A stretch of 16,733 bases of DNA from Desulfuromonadales bacterium C00003068 (GTDB lineage Bacteria; Desulfobacterota; Desulfuromonadia; Desulfuromonadales; Desulfuromonadaceae), in NCBI GenBank assembly GCA_001751155.1, contig MAXR01000055.1, forward strand, positions 1-16,733. The letters are read 5' to 3'. Shown here one piece after another: positions 8,433 to 15,302 of the stretch. Within the stretch, counting starts at the first letter, position 1. Each line of letters starts with the position of its first letter. Position numbers and translations under genes: made by a program. The notes beneath the pieces are model-generated. The model did not search any database, was not told where the DNA came from, and saw nothing but the letters and a program-made list of their open reading frames with translations.

Positions 8433-10514
8433 TTAACGATCCTCTTCGCTACGAGCGGCCAAAACTTTAGCCGTCAAATGGGATGGAACCTCTTCATAGT
8501 GGGAAAACTCGGTGGTGAACAATCCACGATCAGAGGTCATGGAGCGTAGTTCTGGGGCATAACGCAACACCTCAGCCATGGGTACTTGAACGACAATGGA
8601 TTGACTCCCCGCCTGAGGTTCAACACCGAGCACTTTACCACGACGTGAGTTCATGTCACCAATCACATCGCCAATATAAGCATCCGGAACGATCACTTCC
8701 ATTTTCATGATCGGTTCTAACAGCACGGGCCGTGCTTGCTCTAACCCTTTTTTAAGCCCCATTGAACCAGCAATTTTAAATGCCATTTCAGATGAATCAA
8801 CGGAATGGTGCGAGCCATCGAACAAAGTCACTTTGACATCGACAACCGGATAGCCACCTAAGCTCCCTTTGCCAAGTGCCTCTTCAACCCCCTTATTAAC
8901 CGCAGGGATATATTGCCGTGGCACAACGCCACCGACAATTTTATCAACAAACTCATAACCACCACCCGTACTAAGTGGCTCGATCTCTAACCAAATATCG
9001 CCAAATTGGCCGCGACCACCCGATTGTTTTTTGTATTTACTCTGTAGCTTAGTCGCACCTTTTATGGTTTCACGATAAGGGACCTTCGGTAATTCCAACT
9101 CCACCGACACACCATATTTACGTTTCAATTTTTCCACAGCAACTTCGATATGAACCTGACCCATGCCCGACAAAATCAACTCATGGGTCTGTTCATCACG
9201 AGTAATTTTCAAGGTCGGATCTTCCTCAATCAAGCGCTGTAAGCCCGAATGAATCTTATCTTCATCGTTTTTACTACACGCTTTTAATGCAAAAGAGATC
9301 ACCGGTTTTAGTTGAAGGAGACTCTCAAAAACAATCGCATCTGTTTCACTCGATAGCGTATCGCCAGTGGCTGTTTCTTTCATTTTCGCCACGGCAACAA
9401 TATCACCCGCAACAGCCTTGGCGATAGACAGCTGTTTCTTACCTTCGAGTTGGTAGAGCTGACCAACGCGCTCAGTGATCTGCTTGCTGGAATTAAATAC
9501 CGTTGAATCGGAGGACAACTCACCCGAATAAACACGGAACAGCGTCAGTTTGCCGGTGAAAGGATCACTATTGGTTTTAAACACCATTGCCGAAAACGGT
9601 TCGCTTTCGCTCGGTTGACGTTCCACAATCTCATCAGAATCTGGCCGGGTACCGATCTGTACTCCTTTATCCAACGGCGAGGGTAAACAGTGATTCACAT
9701 AATCAAGCAACTGACGAACACCAATATTTGCCGTAGCGCTACCGCAAAGAACAGGGGTAAACACACCCGTTAATGTTCCTTCGCGTAGTCCACGTAACAC
9801 CTCTTCACGTGAAAGATCTTCCTCTTCAAGATACTTCTCCATCAGCGCATCGTCGGCATCAGCAACCGCTTCAAGCAGTACAGTACGCAACCGCTGGGCT
9901 TCATCACGATACGACTCGGGAATCTCACTTTCGACATACGTCCCTTTCTCATCAAACTGGAACGTACGCGCTGTCATCGACACCAGATCGATGATTCCGT
10001 TAAAATCACTCTCTTGACCGATGGGCATATTAACCAGAACCCCACGGCAACCAAGAGTTTTTTCCATATCATCAACGGCACGCAAAAAATCGGCGCGCTC
10101 ACGATCCATTTTATTGACAAAGGCCACCATTGGAACCTCAAACTCTTGGCTCCATGCCCAAATTTTCTGTGTTTGCGCCTTAACACCTGAAATAGCTGAA
10201 ACGATCATCACCGCACCGCCTAAAATTCTTAAGCAGTTACGGGTATCATGTAAAAAATTGGAATACCCTGGAGTATCGACAAGATGGAGGCTGTGGTTTT
10301 CCCACGCACAGTGATGCAGACTAGAACTGATGGTAATTTGGCGTTTAATCTCTTCTGGCTCAAAATCCATATTGGAACTACCGTCGTCAACCTTACCAAG
10401 TCGATCGGTCATGCCAGTGTTAAACAACATGGCTTCAATCAAAGACGTTTTACCCGCCCCGCCATGTGCAACAACGCCTAGGTTTCGCAGATTAGCTGTG
10501 TCGTACTTTCCCAT
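8433..10514 (-). CDS. Elongation factor G-like GTPase, EF-G2-type paralogue
   Basis: A translational GTPase with the full EF-G architecture: G domain (about 1-285), domain II (about 295-390), domain III (about 395-470), domain IV (about 475-600, with GGRGQFG at 499-505 and the PRQYIPAVNKG tip), and domain V (GDVIGDMNSRRGKV). G motifs in start-adjusted numbering: AHGGAGKT at 16-23, RQITI at 58-62 in place of RGITI, DTPGYSNF with Tyr84 where translocating EF-G has the catalytic His, and NKMD at 134-137. These changes mark the EF-G2 class of paralogues rather than housekeeping FusA. The start is placed at 10514 (MGKYDTAN) because AAAGGGG lies six bases before it; an ATG five codons upstream has none. 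Two bases separate its stop from the helical-repeat gene. Role in translation or ribosome maintenance is unproven for this class. Confidence 0.93.
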   Translation of the reverse strand: MGKYDTANLRNLGVVAHGGAGKTSLIEAMLFNTGMTDRLGKVDDGSSNMDFEPEEIKRQITISSSLHHCAWENHSLHLVDTPGYSNFLHDTRNCLRILGGAVMIVSAISGVKAQTQKIWAWSQEFEVPMVAFVNKMDRERADFLRAVDDMEKTLGCRGVLVNMPIGQESDFNGIIDLVSMTARTFQFDEKGTYVESEIPESYRDEAQRLRTVLLEAVADADDALMEKYLEEEDLSREEVLRGLREGTLTGVFTPVLCGSATANIGVRQLLDYVNHCLPSPLDKGVQIGTRPDSDEIVERQPSESEPFSAMVFKTNSDPFTGKLTLFRVYSGELSSDSTVFNSSKQITERVGQLYQLEGKKQLSIAKAVAGDIVAVAKMKETATGDTLSSETDAIVFESLLQLKPVISFALKACSKNDEDKIHSGLQRLIEEDPTLKITRDEQTHELILSGMGQVHIEVAVEKLKRKYGVSVELELPKVPYRETIKGATKLQSKYKKQSGGRGQFGDIWLEIEPLSTGGGYEFVDKIVGGVVPRQYIPAVNKGVEEALGKGSLGGYPVVDVKVTLFDGSHHSVDSSEMAFKIAGSMGLKKGLEQARPVLLEPIMKMEVIVPDAYIGDVIGDMNSRRGKVLGVEPQAGSQSIVVQVPMAEVLRYAPELRSMTSDRGLFTTEFSHYEEVPSHLTAKVLAARSEEDR

Positions 10515-10638
10515 GGTTACCCCTTTCATTACGAGTGTTAGAGGAACATCACAAAGTCATTTTTACGGACAACAATAGCGTATCGAACAAATAAACCTTT
10601 TATTTCATTGGCAATCAGTCTACACCAAAAGGGGGTAA

Positions 10639-11409
10639 TTAACTCCTACAGTTTAGATGATAAAGGTGTAGCAGCCCATCAAGAGTTAGCATCGGATCAA
10701 CTTCGTCGATGGTTTCAGACGCCTTGGCGATTTGCTCAGCAAGGCCCCCTGTAGCGATAACCCGCGGCGTTCCGCCCACTTCGCGTTTCATCCGCGTTAC
10801 TAACCCATCAACTAGGCCAGCATAACCATAGAGTAGCCCTGCTTGCATACTGTGAACCGTGTTTTTTGCCACAACTTTTGGCGGTTCAGTCAGCGCGACA
10901 CGGGGCAACTTGCTGGCTTGCGAATGGAGTGCATCCGCAGAGATCCCCAACCCTGGAGCAATGGCACCACCGCAATACTCCCCTTCTGCACTAATATAAT
11001 CAAAGGTGGTTGCGGTGCCAAAATCAACAACAATTAAACTCTGCGGGTGACGTTTATATGCTGCGACAGCATTAACAATACGATCAGCCCCCACCTCTTG
11101 CGGGTTATCGTAACAAATTGGCATCCCTGTTTCCATATCGGCATGAACTACATAGGCTTCCGAAGAGAGATACTTACGGCACATACGCGTTAAGGCATCA
11201 AGCATCGGCGGCACAACGCAAGAGATGATCACATCGTCAATGTCATTAAACCGCTCCTTAGAGAAGTCCATCAAATCATTGATCAACATCGCATATTCAT
11301 CATCCGTACGAGAGTGATCGGTACGAATACGCCAACTATGGCGCAAGGTTTCCTCGCAAAATAATCCTAAAACGGTATTGGTATTTCCAACATCAACGAC
11401 TAATAGCAT
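10639..11409 (-). CDS. coaX: Type III pantothenate kinase CoaX
   Basis: CoaX phosphorylates pantothenate with ATP, the first step of CoA synthesis; it is a cytosolic dimer of the ASKHA fold that needs a monovalent cation. The 256-residue protein is full length. Seen: the phosphate-binding DVGNTNT at 6-12, GADR at 107-110, VVDFGTATTFD with Asp129 at 127-137, GGAIAPG at 147-153, and KNTVHSMQAG at about 182-191. These residues match the CoaX family throughout. AGGAGA precedes the ATG at 11409. It lies downstream of birA in the same direction but after a 230-base gap filled by two hairpin repeats, so it may be only partly co-transcribed with nadC-birA. The 109 bases to the next gene (EF-G2) hold no obvious terminator. 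Confidence 0.97.
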   Translation of the reverse strand: MLLVVDVGNTNTVLGLFCEETLRHSWRIRTDHSRTDDEYAMLINDLMDFSKERFNDIDDVIISCVVPPMLDALTRMCRKYLSSEAYVVHADMETGMPICYDNPQEVGADRIVNAVAAYKRHPQSLIVVDFGTATTFDYISAEGEYCGGAIAPGLGISADALHSQASKLPRVALTEPPKVVAKNTVHSMQAGLLYGYAGLVDGLVTRMKREVGGTPRVIATGGLAEQIAKASETIDEVDPMLTLDGLLHLYHLNCRS

Positions 11410-11440
11410 CGTGATTGATTCTCCTATTTTTATAAACCCT

Positions 11441-11628
11441 CAACACAATCTATCGAAACGAATGTGTTGTCGGGATTGATTGCGGTAAGTCAAGTGACAA
11501 CGTTGGACGCAAGCAAGCCCGACGACATACGTACCAACACAATTAACCGAATCGAATGGGCGGTCGTGGTGGATTGCGGGTAGTCAAGTGACAACGTTGA
11601 ACGCAATCCACCTCGGCTGCCCATAACA
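11441..11628. repeat. Two tandem 94-bp units with hairpin-forming, covarying arms
   Basis: Unit 1 is 11441-11534 and unit 2 is 11535-11628. Both open with CAACACAAT followed by a conserved CGAAWCGAATG block, and both contain TAGTCAAGTGACAACGTTG (TAAG.. in unit 1). Unit 1 pairs 11463-11484 with 11508-11529 (22-bp arms, two mismatches, two G-T pairs). Unit 2 pairs 11556-11578 with 11602-11624 (23-bp arms, few mismatches). Each loop is exactly 23 bases, and the loops differ at about three positions. The outer arm sequences differ strongly between the units yet remain self-complementary. The pattern suggests selection on structure. The element fills the gap between birA and coaX, 11 bases past the birA stop. 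I do not recognise a named repeat or RNA family. Confidence 0.85.
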
Positions 11629-11639
11629 CCAAACAACAT

Positions 11640-12623
11640 TTAGACGGGCCGCACATCACCAGCATAAACCACCTGCTGTTCCCCACTGGCTAAACGCAAC
11701 AACAGCGCACCATCTTCAGCAATCCCCTCTACAGAGCCGGTAAAAATGGTACCGCCACAATCAACACTGACCTGACGGCCAACCATTTCAAATAACGCTT
11801 CCCATGCAAGACGAATGGGAATAAACCCTTGTTGGCAAAACAACTGATAGAGCCCATCAAGTTGACGATACAACTCCTGGGCAAACGCCAAACGGTCGAT
11901 CCGTTGCCCGGTAGCAAGAAGTAACGAGGTCGCGGGATAGCGTAAATCATCAGGGAATTGATCTTCTGTCATATTCAAATTGACACCAATACCGAGAACG
12001 ACATAATGAATCCCCTCCATCTCAGCGCTGATCTCATTGAGTAAACCGGCAATTTTTTTATCGTCGAGAAGAATATCATTTGGCCACTTCACCGCCACCT
12101 GAATATCAGCGACCGCCTCAACGGTACGAGCCACCGCAACAGCTGATAAAAACGTTAACTGAGCCGCTTGAATGGGTAAGATTGTCGGTCGTAGCAGAAT
12201 TGAGGTGTATAGATTTACCGCCGCCGGAGAGCTCCATGCACGCCCCATCCGCCCGCGACCAGCGCTCTGCCCTTCAGCGATAACGACCGTGCCGTGTTCT
12301 GCCCCCTGTTCACCAAGCTGTTGTGCGCGCTGATTGGTTGAATCGGTCTCACTAAAATACTCGACACGCTTGGCTACGAATTGCGTTTCCAAGCCAAACT
12401 GCACAGCCATCGGCAACAAAAGGTCGGGTTGAGCAACAAGGTGGTAGCCACGCGAAGGAACCGCTTCAATCGCATAGCCCATTTCACGCAAGTGACCAAT
12501 ATGCTTCCATACCGCCGCGCGACTCACGCCCAATTTTTGACTGATATCCTCACCAGAGAGAAACACATCTCCTGCGCTGAGAAATAAACTCAAAATTTGA
12601 TCCCGTAATCCAGTTTCAGCCAT
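11640..12623 (-). CDS. birA: Biotin-protein ligase with N-terminal DNA-binding domain (BirA)
   Basis: BirA activates biotin to biotinyl-5'-AMP and attaches it to the carrier protein of biotin enzymes such as acetyl-CoA carboxylase; forms with a winged helix also repress biotin genes. The 327-residue protein has the N-terminal winged helix (about 5-65, with SQKLGVSRAAVWKHI as recognition region), the catalytic domain with SETDSTN at 91-97, the biotin/adenylate loop GRGRMGR at 122-128, KWPNDI at 179-184, KKIAGLLNE at 189-197 and GIGVNLN at 211-217, and a small C-terminal beta domain. All catalytic motifs are intact, so both ligase and repressor roles are possible. It starts 27 bases after the nadC stop and is clearly in one operon with it. 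No biotin operator was identified in the window. Confidence 0.96.
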   Translation of the reverse strand: MAETGLRDQILSLFLSAGDVFLSGEDISQKLGVSRAAVWKHIGHLREMGYAIEAVPSRGYHLVAQPDLLLPMAVQFGLETQFVAKRVEYFSETDSTNQRAQQLGEQGAEHGTVVIAEGQSAGRGRMGRAWSSPAAVNLYTSILLRPTILPIQAAQLTFLSAVAVARTVEAVADIQVAVKWPNDILLDDKKIAGLLNEISAEMEGIHYVVLGIGVNLNMTEDQFPDDLRYPATSLLLATGQRIDRLAFAQELYRQLDGLYQLFCQQGFIPIRLAWEALFEMVGRQVSVDCGGTIFTGSVEGIAEDGALLLRLASGEQQVVYAGDVRPV

Positions 12624-12650
12624 AGGGTATCTTTTCTTTGCTAAATAGAT

Positions 12651-13475
12651 TTATTGAAACAACATCGAAATATCAACCGCCGGGCTTGAATGGGTCAATG
12701 CACCAACCGAGATCAAGTTGACCCCAGTTTTAGCAATATCAGACACCGTCTCAAGGTTAACACCACCTGACGCTTCTGCAATAGCTCGACCATCAATCAG
12801 TTCAACCGCCTCGCGCATGGTATCCAGATCCATATTATCTAGCATGATAATATCGGCACCCGCATCCAACGCTTCGCGTACATCGTCCATATTCTCTGTT
12901 TCAACTTCAATTTTAAGGGTATGGGGAGCACGTTTTTTTGCACCAGCAACAGCAGCGGTAATACCACCAGCAGCAGTGATATGATTCTCTTTAATCAACA
13001 CGCCATCGTACAACGAGGTGCGATGATTCTGACCACCACCCATCCGTACTGAATATTTATCAAGTACACGCAGGCCCGGCATGGTTTTACGCGTATCAAC
13101 GATAATAGCATCTGACTCAGCCACCGCTGCAACGAATGCCGCCGTATGAGTCGCAATACCACTCATCCGTTGCAACAGATTCAAAGCAACCCGCTCCCCT
13201 TGCAGCAAGGTGTGGGCATCGCCCTTAATCCAAGCGATCACCTCACCGCGCTTAACGAAGCCGCCATCTTCTCGCAACGCGTCAAAGGCTACATTGGCAT
13301 CAAGAAGAGTAAAAACACGCTGTGCGACCTCTATCCCAGAGAGATAAAAATCCTCTTTAGCAACCAGTTCGGCCTGTGCAGGCGTCCCTTTTGGTACTGT
13401 TGACAAGGTAGTGATGTCACCAGAGCCAATATCTTCTTGTAGTGCCGTCTGAATAATACGATCAATTTCAAACAC
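12651..13475 (-). CDS. nadC: Nicotinate-nucleotide pyrophosphorylase (quinolinate phosphoribosyltransferase) NadC
   Basis: NadC converts quinolinate and PRPP to nicotinate mononucleotide, the third step of de novo NAD synthesis. The GTG at 13475 is chosen as start (MFEIDRIIQTALQEDIGSGDITT, 274 residues) because GGAG lies seven bases upstream; the frame is open to 13559 but that extension would add a non-conserved hydrophobic segment. Seen: EDIGSGDITT at the N-terminus, GERVALNLLQRMSGIAT, DTRKTMPGLRVLDKYSVRMGGGQNHR (substrate-binding Arg/Lys/His residues), IKENHI, KIEVETEN, DIIMLDNMD and EASGGVN, all family hallmarks. Length is normal. It is the first gene of the minus-strand run and divergent from the OmpA-like gene, with about 165 bases between the two starts. 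Confidence 0.96.
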   Translation of the reverse strand: MFEIDRIIQTALQEDIGSGDITTLSTVPKGTPAQAELVAKEDFYLSGIEVAQRVFTLLDANVAFDALREDGGFVKRGEVIAWIKGDAHTLLQGERVALNLLQRMSGIATHTAAFVAAVAESDAIIVDTRKTMPGLRVLDKYSVRMGGGQNHRTSLYDGVLIKENHITAAGGITAAVAGAKKRAPHTLKIEVETENMDDVREALDAGADIIMLDNMDLDTMREAVELIDGRAIAEASGGVNLETVSDIAKTGVNLISVGALTHSSPAVDISMLFQ

Positions 13476-13640
13476 AATTTTTCTCCATAACATGTTGATA
13501 ATACTAATTATATACCATAAGAGATTCAGCGCAGACAACTGAAAACGAGGCACTGTCACTCAACAGAAAACCATGGACATTGTGCCAGAATATGATAAAA
13601 AACAAGGATTGATAAGTAAAACTTCTAAGGGAGGCCTATT

Positions 13641-14609
13641 GTGTTCATAAAAAATACAACATTTCACCTAGCATCATCATTTTTTTCACCGAAACAATCT
13701 GTGATTTTACTGATGTGCACCCTCGTGATGATGAGTGGTTGCGTGAGCAAAGAGGCCTTTCAACAAGCCGTCGATAAAAATGCGACCTTAAATAATGAGA
13801 TGGCGGTACAGCGTCAGCAAATTGCCCAACTTCAAGCGGCAGCGCAGAACCTTACTCAACATATTGAGAACAAAAAAACCGAGATTGAAGCGCTGCAACA
13901 ACAAAATATCGAAGCGATGGCTGAACTTGAACGACAATCAAGTATTTACGGTGCCCGCACCGTTGCTTCGCAGCAAAAGATTGATCAACTGAACCAGCAA
14001 CAGCAAGCATTAGAACAAGAGCGGCAACGCACCGAGGAACGCTTTCAGGAACTTCAGGTGATCAGCGAAGAGAAAACAGGAACGATCTCTGAGTTGGAGA
14101 ATAACCTTGAACTGGAACGGCTTGCTCGTGAAGCGCGAATTGCAGAACTCGCGCAAACCTACGACACCTTGGTAGCCAGCCTTGAAGATGAGATTCATCG
14201 CGGCGAAGTGACCATCAGTAAACTCAAGAATCGTTTGACGGTCAATCTGGCGCAAAAAATCTTGTTCCCATCAGGCTCAGCAGGGTTGTCAAGTGAAGGG
14301 CAAGAGGTCATTGCTCAAGTGGGTGAAGTACTCAAAGGCGTTGCTGACAAAACGATTCTCGTCGAGGGGCACAGCGACAATTTTAAAATTAGCCAAACGC
14401 TACAACAAAAGTTTCCCAGCAACTGGGAGCTTTCTGCAGCACGCGCAGCAAGCGTTGTGCGCTATCTACAAAGCTCAGTTGGCATTGCAGGAAAGAAACT
14501 CTCTATTGGTGCCTACGGCCCCTATCGGCCGATAGCTGACAACGCAACGGAAGAGGGCCGTGCTCAAAACCGTCGCATCCAAATTATCCTTGTGCCAAGA
14601 GAGTCTTAA
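13641..14609 (+). CDS. OmpA-domain lipoprotein with long coiled coil
   Basis: The 322-residue protein begins at GTG 13641 with a strong AAGGGAGG site six bases upstream. Residues 1-33 form a lipoprotein signal peptide with the lipobox MSGC; Cys34 would be lipid-modified. Residues about 38-200 are a Gln/Glu-rich heptad-like coiled coil. Residues about 203-318 are an OmpA C-terminal domain: ILFPSGSAGLSSEG, then VEGHSDN with Asp246, WELSAARA with Arg268, and AQNRRIQIIL. Asp246 and Arg268 occupy the positions that bind diaminopimelate of peptidoglycan in OmpA. It is therefore likely an envelope tether spanning from membrane to cell wall. It stands alone on the plus strand between two minus-strand blocks. 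MotB-like proteins share the domain, but the lipobox and absence of a retained membrane helix argue against a motor protein. Confidence 0.9.
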   Translation: MFIKNTTFHLASSFFSPKQSVILLMCTLVMMSGCVSKEAFQQAVDKNATLNNEMAVQRQQIAQLQAAAQNLTQHIENKKTEIEALQQQNIEAMAELERQSSIYGARTVASQQKIDQLNQQQQALEQERQRTEERFQELQVISEEKTGTISELENNLELERLAREARIAELAQTYDTLVASLEDEIHRGEVTISKLKNRLTVNLAQKILFPSGSAGLSSEGQEVIAQVGEVLKGVADKTILVEGHSDNFKISQTLQQKFPSNWELSAARAASVVRYLQSSVGIAGKKLSIGAYGPYRPIADNATEEGRAQNRRIQIILVPRES

Positions 14610-14632
14610 ACGGTTGCGACAACAAAGGCTGA

Positions 14633-15298
14633 CTAAGGATTTAGATCACGCCACACTTGCAACCACACCTTTTCGAGATTGACACCGCGAATCCGACAAT
14701 CCTGCTCACCGGTGGGATTGGCGCGCAGGATATCAACCATGCAACGCTCATCAAGGGCAATGGATGTCGCGATGTTAATTTCGGCCGATAACCCCATCGA
14801 GCCATCACAAAAGAAGCCATGCGCTACCCCTTCTGAATAAAAAATCAGCTCCACACGATCAGCACTGTGTAAACGTAGGCAACCACTAAACTGCTCTTTT
14901 TTCAGCCGAGCCATCAAGCGCTGAATGTCTAACAGTTCAACAAGTTGATCACGCGCTTCCACTTTTGCCTGACAGAACTGACGCACATAGGAGATAAAAT
15001 CGTCCTCTAAGCGGTACACTCCCATCAAACATTTATCGCCCTGAACTTCACGAAAAATCATCTGCAGTGCCAACTCGCCGCACAACCGCTCGCGTCGTTC
15101 TTCGCCGACATAACGCTGCCACAACGCAGCAACAATTTGTCCTTTTACATAACCAATAATTCCATTTCCCTGCGCAACCTCAAAAGAGAGATAGCCACTA
15201 AAATGATTGGCACACATCTTTTGTAACGCATCGGGCATTTTCAATTTCGAGGTATCGAGTTGCTCTTTAATGGTTTTACCGCGAGGTAATAAGCGCAT
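14633..15298 (-). CDS. Small protein with duplicated PATAN/DUF4388-like domain, unknown function
   Basis: No characterised homologue is recognised. The start is placed at 15298 (MRLLPRGKT, 221 residues), because GAGGAG from the end of the upstream gene lies seven bases before it; a longer reading frame from 15370 would overlap that gene. Two related segments are visible: HFSGYLSFEVAQGNGIIGYVKGQIVAALW (about 32-60) and QFSGCLRLHSADRVELIFYSEGVAHGFFCDG (about 136-166). The pattern FSG-L, beta strand, G-x-I/V, small residues, resembles PATAN/DUF4388 domains that read or scaffold signalling in deltaproteobacteria; this is a pattern match only. No signal peptide or membrane helix is evident, so it is cytosolic. 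It begins four bases after the ABC-F stop, so the two are coupled. Confidence 0.82.
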   Translation of the reverse strand: MRLLPRGKTIKEQLDTSKLKMPDALQKMCANHFSGYLSFEVAQGNGIIGYVKGQIVAALWQRYVGEERRERLCGELALQMIFREVQGDKCLMGVYRLEDDFISYVRQFCQAKVEARDQLVELLDIQRLMARLKKEQFSGCLRLHSADRVELIFYSEGVAHGFFCDGSMGLSAEINIATSIALDERCMVDILRANPTGEQDCRIRGVNLEKVWLQVWRDLNP

Positions 15299-15302
15299 GG
15301 AT

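Noticed and set aside
11463..11624. Integron attC sites in the birA-coaX gap (GTTGGAC and GTTGAAC fit GTTRRRY)
   Set aside because: No matching RYYYAAC partner sits at the other end of either hairpin. The conserved part is the loop, whereas in attC the loop varies and the ends are conserved. There is also no cassette ORF or integrase.
11441..11628. CRISPR array
   Set aside because: Only two units exist, the repeated blocks are interrupted by self-complementary arms rather than unrelated spacers, and no cas gene is present.
13476..13559. 28-residue N-terminal extension of NadC
   Set aside because: The extension is hydrophobic and unlike NadC, and the GTG at 13475 has a good ribosome site and begins at the usual family N-terminus.
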